A DNA stretch of 64,000 nt, from contig JBITNC010000002.1 in NCBI GenBank assembly GCA_050084985.1, forward strand, positions 14,756,001 through 14,820,000, in the 5' to 3' direction. The DNA is from Nageia nagi (Eukaryota > Pinophyta). The translations under genes and the position numbers were made by a program. Every line of letters starts with the position of its first letter. Within the stretch, counting starts at the first letter, position 1. The notes below the pieces were generated by a model. It was not told the DNA's origin, searched no databases, and saw only the letters and a program-made list of their open reading frames with translations. Shown here in pieces: positions 22,308 to 34,489 of this stretch.

Positions 22308-23198
22308 TTAATCGGAAGGGGTATTTGTAAGTCCAAGCATTGATCTAAATTTCTCGAACTTTTCTCTTCCAAGCACCTTGGTGAAGATGTCTGCGATTTG
22401 TTCTTCAGTGGAACAATATTTCACCCAAATTGTCTTAGCCTCTACATGATGTCGAATCAAATGATACTTTGTATTGATATGTTTTGTTCGATCATGAAAC
22501 TTTGGATTCTTGGCCAATTTGATTGCAGAAGTATTATCGATTAACAGTGGAGTTGGAAGCATTTATTTCTCCTGCAAATCTTCTAGTATTTTCCTAAGCC
22601 ACATAATTTCTTTTATTGCTTCTGCTACAGCCACATATTCTGCTTCAGTAGTGGAATCTGCTGGAAAAGTCTATTTTCGTGATCTCCAGGAAATAGGGGC
22701 TGATCCAAGACTCATAAGATATCCTGAAGTTGAAACTCCATTTTCCTTATCACCAACAAAGTCTGAATCAGAATATCCAACCAGTTTGAAGTCTCTAACC
22801 TTGGAATATTTTAGCCCATAATCTTGAGTTCCTTTCAAATATCGAAGAACTCTCTTTGCTGCTACCCAATGACCTTCAAAAGGTGTGTGCATAAATCGAG
22901 AAAGTATTCCAACCATGAATGAAATATCTGGTCTAGTTGTGGTTAGATAAATGAGACTTCCTATCAACTGTCTGAATTTAGTAGCATCCTCAAATTGATT
23001 TACCTCAACTGATTTCAACTTCAAATTTTGTTCCATTGGAGTAGAAAGAGGATTGCAATCTTCCATACTAAATTTATTCAACAATTCTCCAATGTACTTC
23101 TTTTGGGAAATAAATATGTAACTTGGTGTTTGATTTACTTCAACACCCAAGAAGTAGTGAAGTAGGCCCATATCTATCATTTCAAATCCTTTCTTCAA
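22308..23198 (-). pseudogene. Copia C RNase H and end of RT
   Basis: 22671-23198 begins KKGFEMIDMGLLHYFLGVEV and contains TRPDISFMVGILSRFM, RVLRYLKGTQDYGLKY and YSDSDFVGDKENGVSTSGYL, the RNase H core Asp region. After one stop the frame continues with TTEAEYVAVAEAIKEIMWLR and DNTSAIKLAKNPKFHDRTKH, ending KVLGREKFEKFRSMLGL at about 22330. The first piece ends at GSAPISWRSRK, where a stop replaces a sense codon. It is otherwise complete for a copia pol C-terminus. Confidence 0.93.
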
Positions 23199-23201
23199 TT
23201 C

Positions 23202-23930
23202 CTATTTCACAGATGCTATATATCTCTCATTGTTCCCTGTAATCAATAGATAATCTACATACACCACTAGATATACAACAGTGTTGCCAAATTTCTTAAC
23301 AAACAAAGTTGCATCATCAAGGTTGTAGTGCTTGAATTTTAACTTTAAAAGATATTCAGTAAGCTTTTCATACCATGCACGAGGAGCTTGCTTCAATCCA
23401 TACAATGACTTGATAAGTTTGCATACCTTATGTTCTTGACCTTTAACTGCAAATCCCTCAGGCTGTGTCATGTAAACATTCTCTTTTAGATCACCATTCA
23501 GGAAAGCTGTCTTTACGTCCATTTGATGAACCTTCCACTTATGTTGAGCTGCCATTGTCAATAAAGTATGAATGGTAGCCCATTTAGCTATAGGAGCAAA
23601 TGTCTCATCATAGTTAATGCCTTCTCTTTGTGCAAAACCTTTTGCAACAAGCCTCACTTTATTTTTATCAAGTGAGCCATCTGATTTATACTTGTTCTTG
23701 TAAACCCACTTGCATCCAATAGGTCTGATTCCATATTATAGATCTACCAACTTCCATGTCCCATTATTGATGAGAGCATCATACTCTTTCTTCATAGCTT
23801 CTTTCCAAGCATCATGAGAAATAGCTTCTTTAAAAGAAGTTGGTTCAAAATCAGCAGAACAATTCAATTCCATATCAAAAGAAAGGACATCACCTGAAAC
23901 TGAATCTTCTACTGCTCCACTTTCTTATCT
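23202..23930 (-). pseudogene. Copia C reverse transcriptase, YVDD changed to YVDY
   Basis: The open piece 23202-23657 carries RLVAKGFAQREGINY, VHQMDVKTAFLNGDL (catalytic Asp), KSLYGLKQAPRAWYEKL and LVVYVDYLLITGNN. The family motif is YVDD; the second Asp, a metal ligand, is Tyr here, so this copy would be catalytically dead even without its stops. Upstream to about 23930, EAWKEAMKKEYDALINNGTW and PIGCKWVYKNKYKSDGS lie in frame up to a stop at about 23737. A further stop separates it from the RNase H piece at 23199. Confidence 0.92.
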
Positions 23931-24692
23931 TGTCTGGTAGGAACTTCGAGTTCTTATCTTTCCAATTTCATCAGGATGAACACTTTCAAGTGTTTTCTGG
24001 GCCCATTTTGGAATTCTCTTAGATGATTCTGGTTGATCACTGAGCTGAGATGGATCTTCACTAACATCAAGACTTAATCGATCAATTCCTTGAATTACAT
24101 CATCTAACTGATGCTCAGATACTGGCACTGATGAAATGGAAGAACCTAGTAGAGGAGGTACTCTTTGTGCTTGTTCTTCATGAACAAATGGTAAAAATTC
24201 CAAATTTGGATCCAATATAGGAATTCCCCCCTCAAGATTTGGAATTTCATAATCTTTTTCAAAATAATGCTTTCCATGGGTAAACTTATCAAGATGATCA
24301 ATCTGCCGCTCAATAGTATTGTCACTTTTGAAAAATTCAATAAAGATAACGTCTCTTGCAAAGAGAAACTTCTTGTTTACCTCATCATAAAGCTTGTATC
24401 CCTTGGTAGTGTCTGAATAGCCCAAGAAAATACACTTTCGACTCCTAGCTTCAAGCTTGCTTCGTTGTTCCTTAGGTATGAGCGCATAACAGGTGGAACC
24501 AAAGATCCTAAGATGACGTATAGAAGGAATATGACCAAACCACATTTCAAATGGAGTCTTATCTTTGAGAGCATGAGAAGGAGATCTATTTCTCAAATAA
24601 ACAGCACATTGAACTGCATCACCCCAAAACATAATTTTGACATTCTTGAAGAATATCATTGCACGGGCCATATTCAATAGAGTTTTGTTCAA
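23925..24692 (-). pseudogene. Copia C integrase C-terminal half and linker (255 codons open)
   Basis: It begins NKTLLNMARAMIFFKNVKIM, just after the NPQQNGVAERLN active-site Glu segment. It continues with FWGDAVQCAVYLRNRSPSHA, KTPFEMWFGHIPSIRHLRIF and KCIFLGYSDTTKGYKLYD, the standard copia integrase tail. The remaining 100 residues are an acidic, Pro-rich linker to RT. The frame is closed at 23925 by a stop after RTRSSYQTR. Confidence 0.93.
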
Positions 24693-24782
24693 TCTTTCAG
24701 CAACCCCATTTTGTTGTGGGTTATAGGGAACAATAGTCTGATGTTTAATCCCATGTTGGTGTAAGTAAGATTTGAAGTCATT

Positions 24783-25634
24783 TTAAGTATATTCCCCCCC
24801 ATTATCTGAACGAAGGATAACTATACGAGTATGAGCTTCATTTTCTATACTGACATGAAAGTCTTTGAATTTGGAAAAAGCTTCAGACTTATGTTTTAAG
24901 AAATAAACCCAAGACATCCTAGAATAATCATCAATGAATGTCATAATATATCTATTTCCAGGTGCAGAAGGAACAGAAAATGGACCACACAAATTGGAAT
25001 GGACTAGTTCAAGTTTTCTACTAGCTCTCCATTGGGAATTTATAAATGGTTGCTTGTGGTGCTTCCCTAGGATACAGGCTTCACAAGGGGTAATGTTCCT
25101 AGGTATTGTAGGCAAACCACTAAAACCTTGTTTCTTTAAAAGACGAAGGTCATCAAAATTAAGGTGCCCAAATCTAGCATGCCACAAAAGACTTGAGGGA
25201 AGAGTACCTTTTTCTTGATGTGTAAGGAATGCAAATTCCTTCGATTGAATAGAAGCACCAGTGAGTTTCAAAAGCTTTCCATCTTCCACACCAAGCATCA
25301 CAACTTTGTTGTCAGGAGATTGTCGTATTTCCACCTTGCCATCGAACATATGGATGGTATGTCCTTGTTGTCGAACAAGAATAAGGGAAAGCAAATTTCT
25401 CCTCAATTCTGGAAGATAAAGTACTTTTTGAAGCACAAAATTTGGAAATCCTGGTAGTTTAAGCCTAATGGAGCCAATTCCAGATGGCTTAAGTTTTGAT
25501 CGATCTGCAAAGTAGACTGCACCATCAATATCTTCATTCAATTCTTCAAAGAAATCCCTCCTGAAAGTCATGTGACATGTTGCTCCCGTATCAAGCAACC
25601 ATGCATCTTCCCATGATGCATATGAAGTATTCAT
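24783..25634 (-). pseudogene. Copia C protease, GAG-pre-integrase and integrase core (283 codons open)
   Basis: Protease: AWLLDTGATCHMTFRRDFF, with an intact D-T-G. GAG-pre-integrase: LLWHARFGHLNFDDLRLL through CEACILGKHHKQPF, with zinc-binding His and Cys. Integrase core: MTFIDDYSRMSWVYFLKHKS and ILRSDNGGEYT, which supply the first two Asp of the catalytic triad. A stop follows EYT where related elements have a Ser codon before NDF, so one nonsense change splits the integrase. The third acid lies in the next piece, upstream of 24692. Confidence 0.94.
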
Positions 25635-26531
25635 TAGGTTACTAAGACCAATGTTACATTCAGCTGTAACAAAATGAGCGGATGCAGAGTTCTTACTCTT
25701 ATCACCTTGTTGCTCTTTCTTTTCAATAATTTTCTCCCATGGAATGTGACATGTGGCAGCTTCATGGCCTTTTCTATCGCATCAAGTGCAATATAAATTT
25801 GACTTCTCCCTTTTATCTCCACAACCTCCTTGATTTCTACCTCCTTTGCCTCAGAATTTTTTTCGACCACGATCTCTATTTCTACTATCTGCATAAGAAG
25901 CATCATTCTTCTCTAACTGAGCATTGTAAACAATATCTGAAGCATCATTGGTCTTCTTTCCAAAAGCTTTTTCATGCTCTGCAATCTTTTTTGACAAAGT
26001 TTTGAAGGTGAGAGTGGCTAATTATCCACTCGCTTGAAGGGATTCAAGATAAGTTGAGTATGTGGGATAGAGAGCTTTGATCAAGGCTGCAAGAGAAATA
26101 TCAATTTCAACACCTGTAGCCTCGATATCATACATTATTGCACTGATTTCTAAAATAAGTGCTATGGGATCATTGTTTTGTAACTGCAAATTGAAGAGCT
26201 TTAACTAAAGTTGGATGAGTTCCAACGCTGAATGAGAGTCATATAACTCTTTTAACTTTTCCAGTGCACTCCAAGCATCGTCAATTGAAGTAATATGTCA
26301 ATTGACTTCTTCAGATATAGAAGCTACTATTAGAGCATACGCTTTGCAATTCTTCATGTTCCAAACCACGAGCTCTTTGTCATCATTTGGTTTGATGGGT
26401 TTGGTTTTGCCATTGCATATACCTTCCCAAAAGTTATTGAAGATGAGCGTATTTTTTATCTTTCTATACCATTCTAACCAATTGTTTTGACCAGTCAAAA
26501 CAACCCCAATAATGCTTACTAAGGAATGCAT
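25635..26531 (-). pseudogene. Copia C gag
   Basis: It starts at 26531 with MHSLVSIIGVVLTGQNNWLE, the copia gag start (L-G-NW--W). Broken frames give AWSALEKLKELYDSHS and LESLQASG downstream. The nucleic-acid-binding knuckle reads C-T-stop-CDRKGHEAATC near 25780, a CX2CX4HX4C motif in which one Arg codon CGA appears as TGA, a typical methyl-CpG deamination. Several further stops separate the pieces. Gag would form the cytoplasmic particle. Confidence 0.88.
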
Positions 26532-26650
26532 TTTGTAAGATGAAAAGTTACAAAATCACAAAAGAAGTAGATAATTTACTATATTTGAAATACAAACAAT
26601 CTTTGCTCAAACAAGGCAAAATGGAGCAAGATGATGTCAAATATAGAAAT

Positions 26651-27165
26651 CTACAAGTCTAAATCGATCCACATGCGATCAGTGCATTCACGAATATGTT
26701 GCTCAATGACCATTGGTGGATGGATATAATCAAGATCAAAGTTATCTCTCTTTCTTTCTTCAACTGGTGCAGCTGAAGATACCCAGAATCCTGATGGAGT
26801 ATTGAGACTGGAACTTTGATCAATTGGTGCAACTATTGGAGTATACTCATCACTATCGCTGATGATGATAATCTCAAGTGGCTGTGGTGCTAGTGTGTAT
26901 TCCTCAACTAAATTTTTTACAATCTCCTCAGGCTCTAATTCTTCACTAGGAAATGGAGCACTATCAAAGTACTCGTTGTCTTCAAGGTCACCATCGTAGT
27001 GTACGTCAGGAGGAATAATTTGTTGGTATTGAATGACTGTATTTTTGAGATCTTGAAGAACAGCATCAATACCATACACTCTTCTTCATCGAAGTTTTCA
27101 GGATTTTCATTTTCAAGTATATTCATAAGAATGGCATGACACCCGATAGATCGTATCATTGCCAA
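26651..27165 (-). CDS. Extra acidic ORF in copia C leader, candidate SUMO-interacting motif
   Basis: A 142-codon open frame (26651-27079) lies on the element's sense strand upstream of gag. A second frame (26935-27165) gives a likely N-terminal extension, MAMIRSIGCHAILMNILENE, joined by an apparent frameshift near 27075. The product is acidic with Pro-rich spans and ends in MWIDLDL. At 26845-26880 it encodes PLEIIIISDSDEYTP: a run of four Ile followed by Ser-Asp-Ser-Asp-Glu is the shape of a phospho-regulated SUMO-interacting motif. I recognise no fold or family. Copia elements normally have one gag-pol frame, so an added ORF 5' of gag is unusual; the function is unknown. Confidence 0.5.
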
Positions 27166-28620
27166 AATATTTGAAAATTAAAAAATATATTTTAATATAA
27201 AACTAAAATATTTAATAACTTTAAATATTTAAATATACCTAAAATTTGGAATTAAATATTTTGGAGTATCAAAATATTAAATACACCTTATCACTCCAAA
27301 ATAAAATTCCAAACAATAAAACAACTCCTAAAATATCTTCACTACGAATATTAAAGTGACCATGTTTAAAAAATATTAAAGGCACCTTAATGGGTGAGGA
27401 GGCGAGTAAATAGGCGGACCACTACATCTGGAAATCACGTTCAGTGAACACCCACAAGCAATAACACCCACAAGCAAATAATCACCCATGAGCAATGGGA
27501 GAGAGTAGCCACGTAACAAGAGAGGAACCACGTGGGAAACGAACCACACAGGAAAATAGACAAATGCAGGAGTCCACGTTTTGGACCATGAACTGGAATC
27601 CACAGAAGACTTCCAAAATGTAGGGATCACATCCAATGTTGTAGGTCAGTTTAGGTAGCAGGTTGGGTGCATTTCATGCAGAATTCCATGTTTTGGAGGA
27701 GCCAAACGAAGAGATAATGCTACTAATGGCTCCCTAGATGCCCACGAATAGGAGTAGGATGCCCACGTAATGCATAAGCAGGAGGGCAACATAGCAGGTC
27801 TGTACGTTCACATGCAACCACAAACTAATGCGTCTGAAGTCCACCAGTGCTGGAAGAGCTCACGTATTAACGAGTCGAGTCACTTCTCATTGCCCATGAA
27901 TTGCTTAGAACATCTACATGGGAAAATGAACCATGAACTAGAGAAACATGGATCTGAATAGAAACTAACTGAGCTACATGAGCAGAAGCCAGTCTGGAGA
28001 GCTACAAAATGCAGAGAGGAGCTACGAGATAAAGAGGGGCCATGTCAGCCATAGAACTGGAGAAACCAACCATGAGACAACCATGAAATAGGTCTACACA
28101 TGCACGTTACATCTGAAGGGGGAGCCACGAACTGCTGAGCCAACACTCTCAGCTCACGAACTGCTGCATGTCATCGGGATGCGAATCTTGGGAGTCACGT
28201 TGTGGCTGGTGTAGGAGTCCACGCTTGGATGGGAGTGCAGTAAAAAAATGAATGTAGCACTAGAGCTACAATGAATGGAGGGTTTCAAGTAACGATGTCC
28301 AGGTCAAAATGAAGAGAGTCTCCCATGAAAAAATAGCTCACGAAATAGCGTAGACGATGTTTCGAAAGACCCACATACTACTGCACCATGGATGGCCATG
28401 AAATACAATCCTTAAGACATGCACACAAGCTGTTGGAGGGGGTTTCATTAGTCTCCAAGGAGAACAGCAACCACCATAGAACCAGAATAGTCAAGCAACA
28501 ATGTCCAGCAATCAACAACTTAAACTAATACACATGCATGCAGGTATTCATCATGATTTTTGCTGGAACAAATCACAGCAAACTATAATGATGAATTTGC
28601 ATGGAGTTTTCCAAATTCCT
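27166..28620 (-). other. Leader of copia C
   Basis: It is GC-richer than the flanks from about 27400 to 28450, with repeated CCACG and CATGAA words. I see no convincing ORF on the element strand. Confidence 0.6.
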
Positions 28621-28634
28621 TGCTCTGATACCAA
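28621..28634 (-). promoter_or_regulatory. Primer binding site of copia C
   Basis: The - strand reads TTGGTATCAGAGCA, abutting the 5' LTR at 28635. It is complementary to the initiator tRNA-Met 3' end. Confidence 0.92.
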
Positions 28635-28822
28635 TGTAGGAATGGATCATAAAACTCCATGATATATTTACTCAAGAATGATTTACAATATATAGACCAC
28701 AAAAGTGGTTAACTAACAAACTCCTAAAATGGTGCAACTAAGTGTACACCTCATCCTAACTAACTTAACTGCCTAAGCACTAAGCTAAAATTTCTTTAAC
28801 TAACTTAAAATGACACTTGTCA
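28635..28822 (-). repeat. 5' LTR of copia C, probably truncated
   Basis: 188 bp, TGTAGGAATGG to CACTTGTCA, nearly identical to 22050-22237. It lacks the outer 61 bp present in the other copy and ends directly in TATATATATATG of the host microsatellite. If so, the start of this 5' LTR is missing. Confidence 0.82.
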
Positions 28823-31310
28823 TATATATATATGTTCCTTCAAATTTACATGCAAATATTTTATAGCAATATATTTTGTTACATTATTTCTTTCTTAATT
28901 TTCTTTAAAAAATAGGATGCAATTTTTAAATATGTATCCATGTTAAGATTTAAATATATATATATATATTGTGAGAAAGCACACAAAGGAAAGGTTTTTG
29001 CTTTAATATAACAATAGTGTTTTTCCTTACAATTTTTTTTTAATAAAATTATTACTACAATGGAGGGAGAAAGTTTCAACAAACAATCTAATAATTTTTT
29101 TTAGTATTATAGGGATGACATATATATATATTTTTACAAACAAAACAAAAATAAATAATGTGCTGTGACCAATGCCTAAACTCCACCACCAACTCCATAG
29201 CTCCTATAGGTGCTTAGCTCTTTCTTCACTACTCAGCCTATGGCTATGCTATGTGCATCATCCCATGCTCTGTTCTTTTTGCCCCCTCCCTCTTTTCCAT
29301 CTGGTGACTTGTCATGGCTCCAACATATCTTCCTATGGCCACTTCTACACTCTAGTCATGCATTTTTTCCTACCATTTTCAGAGGCTATCTCCACCTCTA
29401 TTGAGCCATCTAGAGTGCCATTTTTGCATCTTTCTTTTCTTGGTCTCCCTATTGCTCTTTCTTGCATGAATTTTGTAGTTGTGGCTAGCTTCTATGCTAT
29501 GCAATCTGCTCCTACATTTGCACCCTCTCTGTCGCTCATGTGCTTGCTCCTGCTTGAGGCCTATGCTTTCATATCTCTACCTCACTTCACCACTCTCTTC
29601 AAATCTTGGTTGCTAGCATTGTTGTCCTATACTGATTGTTAATCTACCTCCATGTTATTGACCTCCACTATCGATGATTCTTCTCCTCTTTGAGCCTTGA
29701 AATCTTCCATCGTCACCCATTTTTTTGACTTTGGTGCTTTTTACTAAGTCTAAATTCATTTAAGCCTAATTGCATTATGATAATGCCACATTTGCATTTG
29801 GTAAATGGAATCAAATTAATTAAGATGACAAGTTGGTGCCTATACATTCAATCGTACTCTTGTATCAATTGATGGAGAGTGTGAGTGTAGTTTTGCAAAT
29901 GTAGATCATTATTATGCACAAACTTTGTTTTTGAAGTACTCATGCACATCTTCCACTACTAGCACCACTTGCACCCATTCATTTTTTTTACAACCATATA
30001 TTTTTAAAGGAATTCCTACCTAATGCCCTCATTTTTCCACTACTACACTCATCTTCCTTACCTAATTTTTTTTAAGGGATATTATGTTTTTAAGTCAAAA
30101 AGGGGTAGATATGATGTATTTGACTTAAAGTATTTCTTTTTGAAGCAATGCTTAGAATTTTTTTTGAAGCTAATAAGTATGCTTAGTACTTCAATCTTTT
30201 AAGATAAAAGATATATATCTTTATTTAAAAATTGTTAAAAAAAAGGGGCATTTTTTTTACTTACATGCGTATTTTTTTAAAATAAAGTAATGCTTGCTTA
30301 AGATTAGTACTTATGCTTAGTGCATGCTTAGTACTTATTTTTTTAACTTAATGATTTGAAATTAAAATTTTTTAAAGATGCATGCTTATGAATTAAAAAT
30401 GCATGATTATGCCTCTTAAATTCTAGTTCTTATAAAGAAATAATGCATGCTTAATCTTTTGGATTGATGCATACTTATTTAAGTTAATGATGCATACTTA
30501 TACTTATGGAATTAATGGAATGAAATTGTGCAAAATAAAAGATGATGTAATGATGTCCTTTAGGGGTTGGTGAACAAAACCCATTAGACACTTAGGTTTC
30601 AAGTTATTTAGTGGATGATGTTTTTTTTTCTTATGCTCTTTTATTTCATATTTTGCATTTTGATTTACTTTCTTATGTAAACAAAATTGCAAATATTGAT
30701 ATGAGAAATCCCCTAAAATGAACACATCCACATGTACTTTTTGCAACATGACTTGTTTAGGGAGCCACGAGATGAGGACGGGCAGACTAGAGCCTTTAAG
30801 TTTGATGATCCAAATGGTGAAAAATTCATACTACTTAATTGCCCCTAAGTCCTCTATTGGTCTAGATTTAACTCTAATAGATGGATAAGTATGTTTATAG
30901 TGATACCACATATCTGCATATCTATTCAAGGATTATCCTAATAACCTAGAAGGGCAACTTGAAACCTAATCAAGATTAATAATTTGATTGATCTAATAAA
31001 TATCAAAACCTTAGAAAATAGCTTGTATGTCTCCTTGTAAGAGTATATTGCTACCCAAGGGGAACAAGTTGAGGTTTGGTAGGACTTGGGCTCCTCTTGT
31101 GTGAGTATCTAAGTGAAGGCCTAATTTTTAGACAAGACAAGAAGCCTCAACAATGTCACTCTATATTCAATGGTGTTCTTTTTCTATGCTATGCTATGGT
31201 AATTTGTTCTACAAGCATGAGGGTTTGCTCATCCTTATTTACTATCATTATTCTATTTTATGTGCATCATTATTTACAATATCTTTAAATTAAAATTATT
31301 GTATTTGCAG
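28823..31310 (+). other. Leader of element B
   Basis: It continues the B leader after copia C. Homologous in reverse orientation to the copia A leader (12274-15799). Contains short A/T-rich palindromic repeats at 30170-30500. A hydrophobic 156-codon frame at 29172-29642 lacks any domain and sits in untranslated leader, so I do not call it a gene. Confidence 0.65.
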
Positions 31311-34060
31311 ATTATCTTGAGAACTTGGAACTTTATCAAATACATGATTTAATACAAGATATAAACAAAAATAATATTTTTGAAAAGTTCCATTCACATG
31401 ATCGAGTGGATAGCCAAACTAAGTAGAATCATGATCAAGAGAGTTGGAGTTAGAACTCTCAGGATCTATGACAGAAGAACTAAGTATATGGAATAATGCA
31501 TCATGAGTGATCAGGGCAAAATGATACTTAATGTCAAAAAATGGATAGTACATCCATTGATCCCCTTCTTGCATTAATCATGACACATAAATGGACTCCC
31601 AATGAATATCTCATCATCATAATATAAATGTAATAGTATACGGGTGATAGTCCTCCTGAGGATGCAGTCTTGCAAGACTTGCATAGTGTAGAAAATGGAA
31701 AATAAAAGGTGTTCATGAATAATAAAGGATGATCTTCCACATCTTGTTCGAATGATAGACAAGTGTGCATATGAGGTGCAACTACTCAACATCCTCCAAA
31801 TGATGGATAAAGTAGATGGCCCATCAATAAAGACTTTGATCACCTTGTATGCAAACCAAGTTTTATCGTACAGTAATCTGCAATGCAATGCAAGCATGTT
31901 GTAAGACTTAACCTTGAATACATTGATAAAGAACATCTTGGGGAAGATTTGCATACAAACCTTGGAAAATGGTCATATCCATGATGATTGACAAAGTGAG
32001 TTAGCTCTCTTTTAAGGTTTCATACATAAGTGAGAATGATGATGATCAACTCGAATATAATGAATTTATAGAATTACAAACTAGCTAGATCATCAATCAT
32101 AAATGGAAACATTCAAATAGATTAACCATACAAGCATAATAACTAATGTAACCTTGTCCTTTACTTTATTAAAACATTAGAAAATATTCCTACTCATAAA
32201 CCCAAGTGGGTGGTGCTTACAGTTTGATTAATGTTAGTCTAGTACATGGTTACCAAAATCTAAAGAATTAGCATCATCTTTAGATATGCTAGAATCAAAT
32301 GTGTCCAATTCCAAAAAGATATTGATGTGAAAGAGGCAAAAAGTGATAATAAAATGAAAATATATTGTACAAAATACGATGTTCACCTCGCCAAGCAACA
32401 TAAAAAGAGTACGTGGATGACTATTGAAGCCCATGATGATAAACTGCCCATGCAATTGTGAGTGGTTCAAAATACTCTTATGGATGTAGGGAAGGCGGTC
32501 TAATGTAGCATACAAATTGCAATAGATAGTGATTGAATGGAGTATAAACTATTATACACCATATCCAATCAAGCCTACTAAGGAAATGAAATAATCTATG
32601 AACATGATCTTCTTGATTGAGATGCAAAATCATGCAAATCCCATAATGATCATCTAGGTACAATTGCAGAAATACTAATCATTATTGCAATAAAACCTCA
32701 AATGTGATCAAAGCATGATTTTCTAAATTTGCATGAACACTATGATGCATTATGTTATCCTAAATATTGCTTGGTAGGGTATGAAATTGAGACACATCAA
32801 TGACGGATAATAGCTCAAATCATAAATGCAAAGTTTCAAATGATAAGCAAGGGTCATTTACGACTATTTATAATGCATATGATTTGATATATTAAAATTG
32901 TAATAATTATGAAAATTAGAGAAAAAGATTTGTGGTGATAAAATATTTCACCTACCACTCATTTAATTGAGTGAAGTCATATGCATCATGTTATGTTAGG
33001 ACGATAATAATGATAGTACCATTAAGCTACGTACTGACTAAGTCATCACTATGCTATTTTTCTCTCCTCTTGACTATGAAATTAGGTAGTTATTCATAAA
33101 TGATAGGTTGATCATCATGACTTTCATAGAGAATTTTATTGCACACATGGAAAGTTCTTCCTTGAATTCTAACATGAAAATAAATATATGGATAAACTTA
33201 GAGAATGCCTACCTTTTCCATAAACTAGCTACAACAAAAGTCGAGATGGAGGTAATGGCCCATCGTTATGATATGCTACAATAAGAGAAAGCTATATGTA
33301 TATAGTATTACCATGAACTTCTAGCTGAGCATAATAAACTACTAGCTAAGAAAAATATGTTGCAATTACAAGCAAAAAAGATTGAGATACAACTCAGGCA
33401 TGATGCAAGTGATAGCTGCTATGGGATGCAATGATTAAAAGAATAATAGAAGCAAAAGGCTTTCCAATATAAGGCTATCTTTCAACACTTTGGTATTCAC
33501 ATTCCAAAGGACATAGCATCTCAACCTTCTATGGGTCCTACCGAAGTTGACCTATGATCTCAATAATAGCAATTAGCCACTTTGGTATGGAATGGACATT
33601 CTTACACCAAAACCACACATCTTTTATTCACCAAGCTCCATTCTAAAGTAGGGTTGGTGACATATCCCTCCAAGGGGAGTATTGGTTGAATTCTTATTAA
33701 ATTTTTTATTGGCTATTGTAATATATATGCAGACTTATCCAAATTCAAGTAAGTTCTTGATGAAACATGTGTAGCTTTGTTCATCTACATGTTGTTACTT
33801 CCATGTTGGGAAGGTGGATCCATTTTTGAATGGATTATGTTACATTACTAAATCCAAGTCTCTTTTATTGATGGCATTGTTACATGCATATTTCATTGAC
33901 TTTGTGTTGTATAGTGTTGATTTTATTGTACACCTTCATAGTAAGTTTACTTTACATGAGAAACTTATTGTACAACTTGGCCACTCTCTAAATCTAAGTC
34001 TCTTTTGTTGATGGCTTTGTGCTATATCGTGTTGATTTTGTTGTACACCTTTATGGTAAG
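31311..34060 (+). other. Element B internal DNA replacing gag-pol, unrecognised
   Basis: Similarity to copia A stops near 31310, just where gag begins in A, and returns at about 34110. In between I find no RT, integrase or protease text. From about 33190 to 33660 a + strand frame with several stops gives a coiled-coil-like stretch (ELLAEHNKLLAKKNMLQLQA, then FQHFGIHIPKDIASQ). It may be a decayed captured gene. No function can be assigned. Confidence 0.45.
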
Positions 34061-34109
34061 TTTGCTGTACATGAGGAACTTGTTGTACTACTTGGCCACT
34101 CTTGCACTA

Positions 34110-34450
34110 TTCAATTATCCATATGTGAGGAACTCTTATGTGTCTTTTAGTATTATTTAGTTATCCATATGTGAGGAACTCATATGTCTTTTAGTATTGT
34201 TTAGTTATCCATATGTGAAGAACTCATATGTGCATACTCTATTTTTTGGCCTCTCTTACACTATTTAGTTATCCATATGTGAGGAACTCTTATGTATTTT
34301 TTGGCACTATTTAGTTATCCATATGTGAGAAACTCGTATGTGCATACTTTATTCTAGCATTGTTTAGTTATCCATATGTGAGGAACTCTTATGTGTCATT
34401 TGGCACTATTCAGTTATCCATATATGAGGAACTCATATGTGCATGCTCTC
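34110..34450. repeat. Tandem array, TTATCCATATGTGAGGAACTC unit
   Basis: About seven copies at alternating 40-65 bp spacing, in the 3' region of element B. It is the reverse-oriented counterpart of the array at 7990-8190 in copia A, with more copies here. Confidence 0.85.
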
Positions 34451-34489
34451 TTTGTAATGATAATCAACACATATTTTATATATAGTAGG

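Larger units (their letters stand above)
22050..28822 (-). mobile_element. Ty1-copia retrotransposon C, youngest in the window
   Basis: A - strand copia element lies inside the TA run of element B, with TATAT on both sides. Its two LTR copies (188 bp shared) differ at only two positions by my reading (22052/28637 and one in the CTCTAAC/CTTTAAC stretch), so it inserted much later than A, B or D. Order on the - strand is 5' LTR, PBS, 2.1-kb leader with an extra ORF, gag, protease, integrase, RT, RNase H, polypurine tract, 3' LTR. Most frames are long and open, but several single-base stops and one RT active-site change inactivate this copy. Confidence 0.93.

Noticed and set aside
22510-22821. 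103-codon + strand frame; similar ones at 24934-25457 and 25739-26005
   Set aside because: Antisense shadows of the well-supported copia C pol and gag.
29172-29642. 156-codon hydrophobic frame resembling a membrane protein
   Set aside because: It lies in the leader of element B, is Leu/Ser/Cys-rich from base composition, has no known domain, and an overlapping frame is also open.
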